From Oegoconia quadripuncta (Eukaryota; Arthropoda; Insecta; Lepidoptera; Autostichidae), in the NCBI GenBank assembly GCA_949316235.1, contig OX438759.1, forward strand, positions 19,282,618 to 19,346,617: a DNA stretch of 64,000 nucleotides. The letters run 5' to 3'. Positions 9,675 to 18,961 of this stretch are shown here, piece after piece. The notes under the pieces were generated by a model. That model ran no database searches. It was not told the DNA's origin and saw nothing but the letters and a program-made list of their open reading frames with translations. How positions within the stretch are numbered: position 1 is the first letter of the stretch; every line of letters begins with the position of its first letter. A program made the position numbers and the translations under genes.

Positions 9675-10302
9675 ATCCCACCAAAAACATTCTGTAAAAA
9701 ACTAGCCAAATCTCGATGGAGCTGCTTGATTATCTCTAAAAAGTAATGAAATCTATACAAAGTCGTGCCAAGTGTAAGGTTCCTTACTGCGATTTCTTTA
9801 TTATTATAGTTAATGTTGTGTGACTTGGCCGTTGAAGGGTACACAGGGGTACAAAACCAGGTGCTCCATGACACCATTGCACCAATCTGTCACCAGAACC
9901 GCTACGCATTGACGATGGAAAATTGCCACTTGGAAAACGTTGATTCAATAACCAGTCAATTGTAGGCTTGATAAAGCCACTAACGTATAAAGAATGTTAT
10001 GTAAACGCCACACAGATTATTCGCTAATAGTTTGCCGTTGAATATTCTTAATAACATAATTAATAACATTAATAGCGGTTCTGGCGACAGATTGGTGCAA
10101 TGGTGTCATGGAGCACCTGGTTTTGTACCCCTGTGTACCCTTCAACGGCCAAGTCACACAACATTAACTATAATAATAAAGAAATCGCAGTAAGGAACCT
10201 TACACTTGGCACGACTTTGTATAGATTTCATTACTTTTTAGAGATAATCAAGCAGCTCCATCGAGATTTGGCTAGTTTTTTACAGAATGTTTTTGGTGGG
10301 AT
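9675..10302. repeat. Near-perfect 230-bp inverted repeat with 168-bp spacer
   Basis: Left arm 9675-9904 and right arm 10073-10302 are the same length and, by direct comparison, differ at one position (ctggtgac versus ctggcgac). The outer border is atcccaccaaaaac and the inner border tagcggttctgg. The minus-strand frame 9877-9596 and plus-strand frame 10100-10315 translate the same peptide (MVSWSTWFCTPVYPS...), which shows the mirror symmetry and not two genes. High identity implies a recent origin or ongoing conversion. It could be a foldback transposon or a hairpin-RNA source. Confidence 0.95.
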
Positions 10303-10439
10303 ATATTATACATAACTTAATCCATTGATATCAACTCTTGTCTTGAATAGTAGCGCCGACCTACCGATATTACAAATTAATAATATCTGTTATTGGGTTT
10401 TAAGAAGTAAAAATTATGGGCTAATACAAAAGTAATAGT

Positions 10440-10550
10440 AAGTTCTCGTGGCTCACGCACGCACGCACACACGCGCACCTACACACTTTCAAGGATTTAT
10501 ATAATACACATACAAATATAATATCTCTCTCACACACAGGCGATAACAAA
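10440..10550. repeat. CA/CG-rich microsatellite cluster
   Basis: (cgca)n-like gcacgcacgcacacacgcgc at 10455-10478 followed by scattered acac and ctct runs. No gene signal. Confidence 0.6.
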
Positions 10551-10829
10551 CACAGGTTTTCTTAGATTTTGTTCTATTAATGTAAATTTAGGAGTCCATT
10601 GAGGAGTTAGCAGCTGATGCTTAAAACACAGGTATTTTTAATGCTTAGCATGGGCATCAGCTGGGCACATACTTTTAGAGATTTTCCTGTGGTTAAAAAT
10701 AAATTATTCTTATTCTTAAACATGTGTAGTACCTATTCAATTAGATTCGGTCGTAGGATATTTACAAAAAAAGGTTCGCTTGGGTTTCTACCACAATTTT
10801 ACCTATATATGCCGCGATATACCAATATA

Positions 10830-10975
10830 CCAATCTACTGTTTTCTAACTAACCCTATGGTTGACTGGAAGAAATCCCTCTATGGGATAAGTCCGCCGTT
10901 GTACTCAATTTCTGTATAAATGCAAAATTAATGTATTGCTTTTTTGTACAATAAAGCGTTCACAAACAAACAAAC
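10830..10975 (+). mobile_element. LINE 3' end with CAAA tail
   Basis: gataagtccgccgttgtact, gtacaataaagcg, then (acaaa)n. The reverse copy at 41590-41700 shares aaacgctttattgtacaaaa. Terminal piece of a non-LTR retrotransposon. Confidence 0.55.
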
Positions 10976-10984
10976 AAGCAATAG

Positions 10985-11095
10985 TTGAAAGGCCACGTGA
11001 ATGTTCATTTTATACTCACTGTTGCTTATGTATTAATTGCTGTGTGTGATTTCTCTGGAGTTGCTAGAGCAGGTTGCGTGTTTGATGAGCTGAAG
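10985..11095 (+). repeat. Repeat K, first copy
   Basis: attttatactcactgttgct and gtgtgtgatttctctggagtt are the reverse complement of blocks at 15575-15650. About 75 bp is shared. Class unknown. Confidence 0.45.
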
Positions 11096-11154
11096 TATTC
11101 GTCTGAGGTTTGGTGTCTTTCTCTTGATGTATGAACGACTGATGAATGTTTCGA

Positions 11155-11455
11155 TACCCAGTGGGCTACACGTTTAGTATACAGTTTGGTTAGTGGTAGG
11201 GCATGCTTAACACGTTTACGGACACGTCTATAGGCGTTCAGTGTCCGTCAACGTGTTAAATGCCCGCCTGGCCGACTACCCACCATTATCTAGTTCTGCC
11301 GTTATGCACCAATGTTAATAACACTATTATGACAGCCATTCCCCAAATAAGCTGAGCGTTCCGGGTGAAGACTCTCTTCGATATAATGACCACACCTTTA
11401 TTCACCATTAGGCATGATTGAAATCAAGCTCTAACCCATTGTACATGAAAAATAA
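11155..11455 (+). mobile_element. SINE-A, highly diverged copy
   Basis: Recognisable by gtttggttagtggtagggca, aaatgcccgcctggc, caccaatgttaataac and a degraded aggcatgattgaaatcaagc tail. The tRNA-like B-box is lost. A cacgtttacggacac ... gtgtccgtcaacgtg inverted insertion splits it at 11210-11260. One of the oldest SINE-A copies here. Confidence 0.65.
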
Positions 11456-11764
11456 GGCAGAAAGAGGTGTGCGTTTCTTGATTCATCCGTTTCTGTTTCC
11501 CTTTCAAAGGAAATACAAAAGGAGTCATATATCAAATGTGAGTACATTTTTAATGGTATGACAAACGGGCGTCGTGTTTCCAAGAACTTGAATTACTGAT
11601 TTTATATTTCTTATCTATGGTCCAGTTTTCTAATAACTGAGGAATTAATTCGGCACATAATTATAATATTTGTAGGTACGACTTTCATTGTAACAAAGTG
11701 ATACTATGGGGTGTAGGTTATGGATGGAACTTAGGGCTTGCGTAAATCGAGTTTAAGCATCATC

Positions 11765-11855
11765 AATTGTCATACACGTCCCCACGGTTGGGCCACAGCC
11801 TCCTCTCCCTGGGAGAGGGTATGGGCCATAATCAACCACGCGGGCCCAGTGCGGA
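11765..11855 (+). repeat. SINE tail fragment
   Basis: cacagcctcctctccctggg and gggccataatcaaccacg match tail blocks found with SINE-D/E at 19195-19260, 19370 and 28260. Truncated. Confidence 0.45.
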
Positions 11856-11857
11856 TT

Positions 11858-11960
11858 GAAAGAAAGAAAGAAAGAAAAATTTATTTAAACCCATATATCT
11901 CATGACACAAACAATCAGGTACAAATATTACACAGTCGAGACACATACAAAAAATAACAT
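11858..11960 (-). mobile_element. LINE 3' tail with (GAAA)n
   Basis: (aaag)n at 11860-11878, then atttatttaaacccatatat. The simple repeat plus reversed poly(A)-like layout suggests a LINE 3' end. Unassigned. Confidence 0.35.
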
Positions 11961-11971
11961 TCTGTTTGCCA

Positions 11972-12065
11972 TCTAATTGTCGGTGTCGCAAGGTGGAGTC
12001 AAAAAGGTCTCCAACTCAGCATGGGTTGTAGCCGTTCACTACAACGCTGGTTTTCAGTGGAGCCT
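11972..12065 (+). repeat. Repeat H
   Basis: tcggtgtcgcaaggtgg, ctccaactcagcatgggttg and acaacgctggttttcagtgg are shared with 40500-40608, 42088-42185 (reverse) and 59968-60440. A conserved unit of about 100 bp in each place. Possibly a SINE or LINE end. Unclassified. Confidence 0.6.
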
Positions 12066-12097
12066 CCAAATGACGCACGGACACTGGTCAACAAATG

Positions 12098-12290
12098 TTT
12101 TTTTTTTTTTTTTTTTTTTTTTTAATTAGAATGGGATCGCTCTTGACCTTAATCTGGACTAATGTCGAGATAAGGTCTACGATGGAACGAGCTTTCCCAG
12201 AAGATGCCTATTTAACCTGTCTTTAAAGAGCTGCGGGTTATATGCGATTGGAAACACAGACGGAGGCAATGCGTTCCACTCCTTACATGT
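12098..12290 (-). mobile_element. LINE 3' end, reverse copy of the 4195-4490 family
   Basis: Poly(T) at 12100-12122, then aatgggatcgctcttgacct and cgatggaacgagctttcc, reverse complement of the 3' end at 4320-4490. It ends at gcgttccactcctta, so only about 55 codons of the C-terminus and the 3' UTR survive. Confidence 0.75.
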
Positions 12291-12454
12291 ACATACAAAT
12301 AACAATTACAATTAATAGGAGTAATCAGCAAGATGCGATGAGAGGTGTATTTGTGTCAGACTAGTGGTCACCAGACAGTCAGTGGTTCAACGAGTTCCTT
12401 CAAGTGAAAACAACCGGGATCGACCATTTACCGTGCCCTAACTAAAATGTAGTA

Positions 12455-12575
12455 AACTTGTCTCTCAGCGTTCTACAGGATGCATTTCAGTGAACGTGCG
12501 TTGGAATTGCATAATGTTATTCCGCCGTCGTCTTTCCATCTTCGGACTACTAGACGTGGGGAGGGATAGTCTAAA
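12455..12575 (+). mobile_element. LINE coding fragment
   Basis: gttggaattgcataatgtta and catcttcggactactagacg are shared with 52490-52560 and with the starts of the LINE copies at 39105 and 52838. A degraded piece of the same Jockey-like element. Confidence 0.5.
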
Positions 12576-12980
12576 GTGTATGTATAGGATGTACCCATTA
12601 CGAAAAAAATAAAAAAATAAAGTTAACAGATTTTATGAAAAAAATAAAATTTAGAAAATTTGTGAGTTAGCATTTTTTTTTTTAATATTTCGGACACTTA
12701 CACCAATCATCTAGTCCCAAACTAAGCAAAGCTTGTGCTATGGATACTAGATAACGGATAAACATACATAAATATTTATATAAACATCTATAACTCGCGA
12801 AGAAATGTTCGTGTTCATCACACAAACATTTACCCGATTCGAACCAGCAACCGTTGGTTTCGCTGATAGGGTCACTATCCACTACACCAATCGGTCGTCA
12901 TTATTAATGGAAGCGCGCTCTAAGTACTTTGCCACAACACGCAAATACGTGCCGCGGTATCTTTGAAGACGCCGAAAGGC
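12576..12980. mobile_element. MITE-L copy split by a SINE-B
   Basis: tgtataggatgtacccatta and a gttaacagatttta block (12580-12668) continue after the SINE-B as gcgctctaagtactttgcc ... ttgaagacgcc (12905-12975). The left terminus is lost at the junction with the LINE fragment and the right terminus is absent. MITE-L is therefore older than this SINE-B insertion. Confidence 0.7.
12684..12900 (-). mobile_element. SINE-B nested in MITE-L
   Basis: Near full-length, with tail aatatttcggacacttacac on the left and head ending caatcggtcgtca on the right. The B-box is slightly eroded (cccgattcgaaccagcaacc). Confidence 0.85.
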
Positions 12981-13203
12981 CAACAATTTTCTAAAAAAGT
13001 TAGTCAGCGGCTATTTTATATTTTCTATAAATATGTAGTTTATTCAGTCGTGATATTTGCCCTCGGTGAAATTTTTCACAAATATAAAGAAGATAGATTT
13101 TTTTTTAAATAGTTACAGGAGTTCTAAGTATATTCTCCGACGCAATGAAATTCACTATGTTAATTTCAACAGTGGTTTTATAATGTAAATTTGTGTGTCC
13201 TTA

Positions 13204-13718
13204 GGGGCCGTCCATATATTACGTCATTCTAAATTAGGGGGGGGGGGGGGGGTGTGGTCTGCGGATGACGGTAAATGATAGATGTGGGGGGGGGGGTGTT
13301 TTGACGTCATTCTTATTTATTTATTTATAGTTTATTTGTCACATACAAAAAGATTATTTCTAAAAAGAAATTTCTTCCAGCACACCTAGTAAAATACTAG
13401 CTGCCCGCCCCGGCTTCGCCCGTGGTACTTACATGTATTATACATATAAACCTTCTTTAAGAATCAGTCTATCTATTAAAAAAAACCGCATCAAAATCCG
13501 TTGCGTAGTTTTAAACATCTAAGCATACATATATGTTTTAACCATATAATACCCTATTTTTCTCAAATCTGCAATGTTTTATTTTGTCAGACTAGTAATG
13601 ACGTCAATTTTGGGAGAAGGGGGGGGGGGGGTCATTAAGAAATGACGATAGGATGATTATAGGGGGGGGGGGGGTCTAAAATCTGAAAAAATCGACGACG
13701 TAATTTATGGACGGCCCC
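13204..13718. mobile_element. Poly-G MITE, 515 bp, TTA target duplication
   Basis: The ends ggggccgtccatatattacg and gtaatttatggacggcccc are inverted. TTA flanks both sides (13201-13203 and 13719-13721). Four runs of 10 or more G (13238, 13286, 13620, 13661) all lie on the plus strand, so they are not part of the inverted repeats. The second copy at 29394-29851 has TTT duplications. A 3-bp duplication fits PIF/Harbinger-like or related transposons. No transposase. Confidence 0.85.
13400..13535 (-). mobile_element. Helitron-like fragment inside the poly-G MITE
   Basis: ctagctgcccgccccggctt followed by gcatcaaaatccgttgcgta is a reverse-oriented member of the ctagt-ended dispersed repeat class. 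It is absent from the sister MITE at 29.4 kb, which has unrelated AT-rich DNA at this point, so it is a later insertion or replacement. Confidence 0.5.
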
Positions 13719-13949
13719 TTAGTGGACTATAATTTGAAATAGACTTCCAAACATCTCAACCCCTAAGACATTCTCGTACATTTTCCATCTACACACAAGC
13801 TGTATAGATACGATGCCGTAAGCACGGATGCAGAATCGACACGGGCCAGCTGCCTCTCTCTAGGGCGGAAATTGCGAAACAACTGCATTCTCACCTACTG
13901 CTTGAATGCAGGTGTGGTATACAATATCCATATATGTATTTACAAACTA

Positions 13950-14110
13950 TTTGTAAGTTTGAAGCACTTGTCGCGGAGTAGCATTGGCTTAATAGTCCTT
14001 GAATGGCTAACCAAGAATATTGGTAACTATCTGATTGACAAACATGCTTGGTGTACTTCGACCAGCTCCCTAAAAATTATAAAATTGTATTAGTTGAATA
14101 CGTTTTATAA
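13950..14110 (+). mobile_element. LINE C-terminal stub
   Basis: Frame ends GNYLIDKHAWCTSTSSLKII before a stop, homologous to DYLNDKNAWYTSLSSQKL at 4.8 kb (opposite strand). Only the last 40 codons are recognisable. Confidence 0.5.
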
Positions 14111-14380
14111 AAAAAAAAAGAATCGATCGGTGTCTTTAGGAAAAGATTTAAGGAACATTACCTTTCCATTTCAGTCTTATTCCGTGTATTATATGTATGT
14201 TATATTTTATATTCGTATGTATTGAAATATGTACTTATTTATGTATTTATGTACTTATTAGTATGTAGGTATATTTATATTCAGTTAGGTTTTTTTTATC
14301 TATCATATTTATTCATTTCTTTAGATTTCTATTGTGCACGTCTTATATGCCTCTTCCAGTCATATCTCTCTTTCGTAGGT
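14110..14380. other. Low-complexity AT-rich DNA
   Basis: Rich in tatgta and tattta words. The 66-aa frame 14222-14422 is a low-complexity Tyr/Leu/Phe run with no coding support. Confidence 0.4.
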
Positions 14381-14480
14381 CTGCTGGAAGAAATGGACAT
14401 TGCTGTTTGGCGGCAGATTTAAATAAGATGGTGGTAGCTAGCCAGACGGACATTTAAAATGCTCTACCAACAACCAGTTA
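14380..14480 (-). mobile_element. SINE-A middle fragment
   Basis: ttgctgtttggcggcagatt and gatggtggtagctagccaga, then acatttaaaatgctctacc, are the reversed central part of SINE-A. Both ends are missing. Confidence 0.65.
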
Positions 14481-14619
14481 TAGGATCTTGCACCACAAAA
14501 ATTGCGTATTGTTACTGGACTACTACTTATTGGTAGTACATACATACATAAATAATTGAGAAAGCAAAGCAACCTGTTGTGTGCAAGTGTGCCATGACAT
14601 TATATAATCACTAATTAAG

Positions 14620-14945
14620 ATACTATAAAACAGAAACTTATTAAGAAAGCATATTATAAAATATCAGATTATTTAGATGATAAACAATCATGGACATAAC
14701 CAGCCCGTTCGCATAACCAGGCTATTTCACAATTAATAATGAAATATTATAATATAAAATAATAATTTTGTAATATAAAAACCTTTTTTTAAAAAGAGCG
14801 ACCTCTCGAGTTTCTTGCTTGTTCTTCTCAGGGGAAAATTGCCTTTTGAACAAGCAGTAGCTTTAAAAATGTAAAATCTGACTATTTTAAGTGTACCCTG
14901 TGTACCTACAAAATAAAGCATTTTTTGATTTTGATTTTGAGTGGA
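14620..14945 (+). mobile_element. LINE-F 3' end
   Basis: Identical in layout to 22860-23188: gaaacttattaagaaagcat, ccagcccgttcgcataacca, gggaaaattgccttttgaac and cctacaaaataaagc, ending with a (tttga)n tail. The coding part is limited to the last codons. The 109-aa minus frame across it is a shadow. Confidence 0.8.
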
Positions 14946-15329
14946 AACTGTTTTGGCTTGTATGTTGTATTTTTGTTTCAAATATATTGTATTAATATTA
15001 GAGTTTCCCAGAAATAAAAAAAAAAGAATACGTACTAAATTGTTATTGTACTGAATATACATGGTGTTGTATTTTTGTTACAAAGGTAATTGTATTAATA
15101 TTAGCTGTTTAAATAAAAAAAAAACGGAGGTGGTTAAAACCTTTCGGATATCTTAAAATCCCTTTCAGGATAAGTCCTCAAGCCTACTCAGACCTTTTCA
15201 AATATTGTTTGAATAAACACTTTTTTAAACGACGACATTTACATTAGGCAAGAAAGAAAAATATAATCGGGGAGAGAGAATCGGCACAAAAATCCACAGC
15301 ATTATGTTAATTTTTTTAAAGAACCTTAA

Positions 15330-15420
15330 CCCTTAACTACTTGCGCAGGGTTCATTTGGACCCCAGTGCACTTTCAAAGTTGTGTCATTTCTCGAATTTC
15401 ATGTCAAATCATGTTTATCA
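15330..15420 (+). repeat. Repeat J, second copy
   Basis: ccttaacccttaactacttg, agggttcatttggacccc and ttcaaagttgtgtcatt match 2410-2500. A possible end of a TTAA-target transposon. Confidence 0.5.
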
Positions 15421-15479
15421 CTATTTTTCTTAAATGATGCAATTTTTTTGACATAGGTATATTAAGTTTGTACTAGAAT

Positions 15480-15660
15480 GTTCTTTAAACTTATCTCTAA
15501 GTGACACTCACTTTCACAATATTTCAACTTGCGCCTTACACGCGAAACACGCTGCCTTTTTCTCTAACAACTCCAGAGAAATCACACACAGCAATTTAAT
15601 ACATTACGTATGTAGCAGTGAGTTCATAAAATGAGACATTTCACGCAGCCGCCCCGTCTG
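15480..15660 (-). repeat. Repeat K, second copy
   Basis: aactccagagaaatcacaca and tgagttcataaaatgag are the reverse complement of 11010-11080. The preceding ttaaacttatctctaagtga is also found at 57013. Class unknown. Confidence 0.45.
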
Positions 15661-15892
15661 CCAGGGAGGAAATTGCACTACTGGCTGGATGAGACGCCAT
15701 ATTGCGTCGTCATTTTCCATTCCAATTTCATGAATCTCGTTTGAATGAGTTAGACTGTAAAGTATTCAGTCTGATTGTTCTGTCACTTAATTGAATGATG
15801 TGACACAGAAGTCATTTATAAACTAATAACTATTATTGAAAACTTAGAAAACCCTGCAGAAAACAAGTGATTACATCATCCAGATAAAGACT

Positions 15893-16198
15893 ACCGATTG
15901 GTGTAGTGGATAGTCACCGAAAGCGATTGCGAGTTCGAATCCCGGGAAGGGGTAAATATTTGTGTGATGAATTTTTTTTGGGGGGTAGGTACTTGGCCTC
16001 AATCACACCAGATGTTTAGTGAAGATGAGGTCGAAGGTGGAAGCGTACTGGCCCGGTATTCGAACTATTCACGAGTCATGGATGTTTATGTAAACATTTA
16101 TTTGTTTAGCCGTTATCTAGTATCCATGGTACAAGCTTTGCTTAGTTTGCGACTAGGTGATTGGGTTAAGCGTCCGAAATATTTTCTTATTTATTTTT
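15893..16198 (+). mobile_element. SINE-B interrupted by a SINE-A tail
   Basis: Head ccgattggtgtagtggata at 15893, and the body resumes at acgagtcatggatgtttatg (16067) to cgtccgaaatatt. Between them lies a reversed SINE-A 3' fragment that replaced part of the middle. Confidence 0.75.
15969..16055 (-). mobile_element. SINE-A 3' fragment inside SINE-B
   Basis: ttggcctcaatcacaccaga, gatgaggtcgaaggtggaag then cgtactggcccgg is a reversed SINE-A tail, 5' truncated. Confidence 0.7.
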
Positions 16199-16199
16199 T

Positions 16200-16560
16200 A
16201 GAATGACTTTTTGTAGATCTTAGAAAATTATTTCAAGAGGTATTAGCCTCTTCTCAACGCAACGAAGTTCACAGTGTTAACTTTAATTTAATTTTGTAGG
16301 TTTTATAACTAAATACCTATGCTATACCTAAAGCAAGGTACAGAATGGTTAAAAAACATTTTTATTCTATTATTGATTATTTAGTATTATTATAATTATT
16401 ATTTTTACTGAACTATTGTGAGAGACTCAAGTACTTAACCAACGGAGTACTCACATGGCGTTAATAGCCCCTAACTAGATCAGCCATGTGTCATACATAA
16501 ATTAACACTTTGTGTAGTTCTAGGAAAATGTTGTCCCATGTTTTTGTTTTTATGGCTTAT
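16200..16560. other. No recognisable feature
   Basis: AT-rich spacer between SINE-B and the foldback element. No coding signal or repeat match. Confidence 0.35.
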
Positions 16561-16774
16561 ACAGTGTGAAATTTAATTCGTGTAATTCCTGTTTGCTGGT
16601 GACTTTACTCCTGATTACGAACCGCTTTCCACAAGGAACCATAGCCAAATTCGATCAAAAAAATGTCGAAATTTTTTTGATCGAATTCGACTGTGGTTCC
16701 TTGGGGAAAGTTGTTCGTAATCAAGTGTGACGTCACCAGTTAATTCGATTTACACGAATTCAAATTCACCCTGT
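16561..16774. mobile_element. Foldback MITE, 214 bp
   Basis: The ends acagtgtgaaatttaattcg and cgaattcaaattcaccctgt are inverted, and the pairing continues almost to the centre (cgatcaaaaaaatgtcg / ttttttgatcgaattcg). AT flanks both termini. It resembles the 51940-52202 element in its cagggtg-type ends. Confidence 0.75.
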
Positions 16775-17380
16775 ATTACTCATTTTAAAGTCAATTAAAA
16801 ATGAGTCATCACAAAGTCACAAATCCCGAAACTATAGTGGCAGCCTCCCGACTTTCTACGCTAACAAAAAAATATATTACATTATACACTATTACACACA
16901 TCAGCCTTCACATGATTGTGTGTGCGCAAAATATACGCGAACGCAGTGAGCGGCCGGCTACAGAACGTACCCCTTAAACGCGAATAGAGACACTAGCGGG
17001 GGAAGGTGAGTGTTGTTACTTATTTAGTTTTTTTTTAAGCACGAATTCAAATTCACCCTGTATTACTCATTTTAAAGTCAATTAAAAATGAGTCATCACA
17101 AAGTCACAAATCCCGAAACTATAGTGGCAGCCTCCCGACTTTCTACGCTAACAAAAAAATATATTACATTATACACTATTACACACATCAGCCTTCACAT
17201 GATTGTGTGTGCGCAAAATATACGCGAACGCAGTGAGCGGTCGGCTACAGAACGTACCCCTTAAACGCGAATAGAGACACTAGCGGGGGAAGGTGAGTGT
17301 TGTTACTTATTTAGTTTTTTTTTAAGCACGAATTCAAATTCACCCTGTATTACTCATTTTAAAGACTATTAAAAATGAGT
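16754..17380. repeat. 287-bp direct tandem duplication, two units plus partial third
   Basis: Unit 1 16754-17040 and unit 2 17041-17327 both start acgaattcaaattcaccctg. I see one difference (gcggccggc versus gcggtcggc). A third copy stops after about 50 bp. Each unit contains gcgcaaaatatacgcgaacg and tcccgaaactatagtggcag. The duplication starts within the right terminus of the foldback element. The tcccgaaactatagtgg segment also occurs at 20474-20522 in reverse. Confidence 0.95.
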
Positions 17381-17437
17381 CATCATATTAAGCTTATAAC
17401 ATACAGGGTGAAAAGGAGTCATCATTACTCATCATAT

Positions 17438-17595
17438 GAACAAGCAGTAGTTTAAGGATTTGAACGCCAACGCGGTCGTCAATGGATTTTCAGTTATGTC
17501 TGTGTCGCGACAGTCAATGTGTTAAAAATTTAAAAACTGACTATTTTAAGTACCCTGTGCGACTACAAAATAAAGATTGTTTTTACATTTGACTA
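17438..17595 (+). mobile_element. LINE-F 3' terminus, interrupted
   Basis: gaacaagcagtagttta at 17438, then 65 bp of unrelated DNA, then aaactgactattttaagtac and ctacaaaataaagattg. Short tail copy of LINE-F. Confidence 0.6.
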
Positions 17596-17667
17596 AATTT
17601 TACAAAGTTCCACGATATCTTCGACTTTATGGGCCGTATGCAAGAATTTTTTGTCGCTATGGCTGTT

Positions 17668-17862
17668 GTTTTTTTTTATGCATATCGGGTTAGTACTTGA
17701 CTCCAATCACACCTGATATTAAGTTTTAATTAGTTTTAAAACCCCATTTTAATTAGGGGGGCTGGGTATCTTATCTCTGACAACTGGAACACAACAGTGC
17801 TATGACATAGCTGTTTGGCGGCAGACTTAGATAAGATGCTGATAGCTAGCCAACCCAAACCC
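17668..17862 (-). mobile_element. SINE-A 3' two-thirds
   Basis: Starts atgcatatcgggttagtact, continues caatcacacctgatatt, cttatctctgacaactgg and gtttggcggcagacttagat. The head is missing and the cgaaggtggaagcg block is replaced by an aattagttttaaaacccc stretch. Confidence 0.7.
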
Positions 17863-17919
17863 TATCACCATATATGAAGGTTTTATTAAGAAAGGTACTG
17901 TGAACGGAGCACAAAAGTG

Positions 17920-18175
17920 TAAGTAATAATTTATTCACTTCACACGTTTCCATCGGTACATTTTAACAAATATAATCAATACATTGAGTAGGAACGGTTA
18001 GAACTTGTGAAGCCTGGTTCCTGAAATAGGAAAAGTATCCTGTATTCCAGGTTACCAGGTCTTCACCTCCAGAAGAATTGACATTTACATAATGTAGGTG
18101 ATTAGTGAGCTGTACAAAAGTGTGACCGCTCGGAGCCGGGCAGTTGACTGGACTTTTAGCCACGCGTGTCGCGAA
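17920..18175 (-). pseudogene. Unassigned 66-codon frame with downstream AATAAA
   Basis: Minus-strand frame 18163-17963 (GTG at its left end, no ATG) includes LHYVNVNSSGGEDLVTWNTG and ends at a stop; AATAAA follows within about 35 bp. The composition is protein-like, but I recognise no family. It could be the 3' end of a retroelement or of a terminal exon. Confidence 0.25.
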
Positions 18176-18217
18176 CGGTTCAATACTTCAACGCGCCCCG
18201 ATCCCAAAAATCAATAA

Positions 18218-18685
18218 TAAATATTTCGACACCATCATCTGGTCCCGAACTATGGATACTAGATAATAGATAAACATACATAGCTATTTATATAACCATC
18301 CATGACTCGAAATTAAATGTTCGTATTCATCAAACAAACGGTCGTTCAAACAAATTCATACAAGTTCATACAAACGAGGCGGTCGCTGCATAATAAGCCT
18401 GGCAAAATGGAGTTTCATTGACCAGTCACGAACGCACTGCGATTGTGGAAACTCATCTCAAAACATGACGCACTTGCTCTCCTGCACTCTGTGCCCCTCC
18501 ACCTGTGGCATAGAGGACCTTTACGTGGCTGCAGACTATACCGTAGTTGTGGCTGAATGATCAAGTATGATTGGACACATTGACACGAAGAAGAAGATCA
18601 TGCAAACATTTACCCCTCGCAGAATTCAAACCTGCAACCGTTGGTTTCGCTGACATTGTCTTTATACTACACCAATCGGTCGTCA
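18218..18685 (-). mobile_element. SINE-B split by an insertion
   Basis: Left part 18218-18339 (aatatttcgacaccatcatc ... attcatcaaacaaac), right part 18601-18685 (tgcaaacatttacccctcgc ... caatcggtcgtcaaagg). The 260-bp insert between them is described separately. Confidence 0.75.
18340..18600 (+). mobile_element. Unclassified insert within SINE-B
   Basis: gtcacgaacgcactgcgatt, ctcctgcactctgtgcccct and aagaagaagatcatgcaaac. The aagaagaagatcatgcaaac end sits at the return to SINE-B and could be an A-rich tail of a truncated LINE. No conserved peptide. Clade unknown. Confidence 0.4.
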
Positions 18686-18961
18686 AAGGTTGAGTAGTTG
18701 ATATGATGACGATGATTTTCAATGACAAAACAGACTAAAAGTTATTCGCATATCTATTTAGCAATGATCATTTGTGAAACCATAAATTTAGTAATCACTC
18801 CAATGAAGCGATAAATTAATTAATCATAACAACAAACTCTGCGGCCGCCTAATTTGTGACACATTTCTGACAGTACCTTTTGTTTGACGGCGTTGTATAT
18901 GCGTGTGTGTATCCAACCTTTGTCCAGATGTATATCATAAACGCAAAGCACTAATAGTGGT

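Noticed and set aside
9596..10315. Two genes encoding the same MVSWSTWF... protein
   Set aside because: The identical frames are the two arms of an inverted repeat read from opposite strands. No family similarity or expression signal.
12682..12882. 66-aa frame and the similar frames at 36148 and 48658
   Set aside because: Translations of SINE-B copies; their similarity to each other is repeat identity.
14222..14422. 66-aa Tyr/Leu-rich small membrane protein
   Set aside because: Low-complexity AT-rich sequence (tatttatgta words) and overlaps a SINE-A fragment.
16754..17380. CRISPR array or direct-repeat locus
   Set aside because: Long 287-bp contiguous units without spacers, in a eukaryotic genome.
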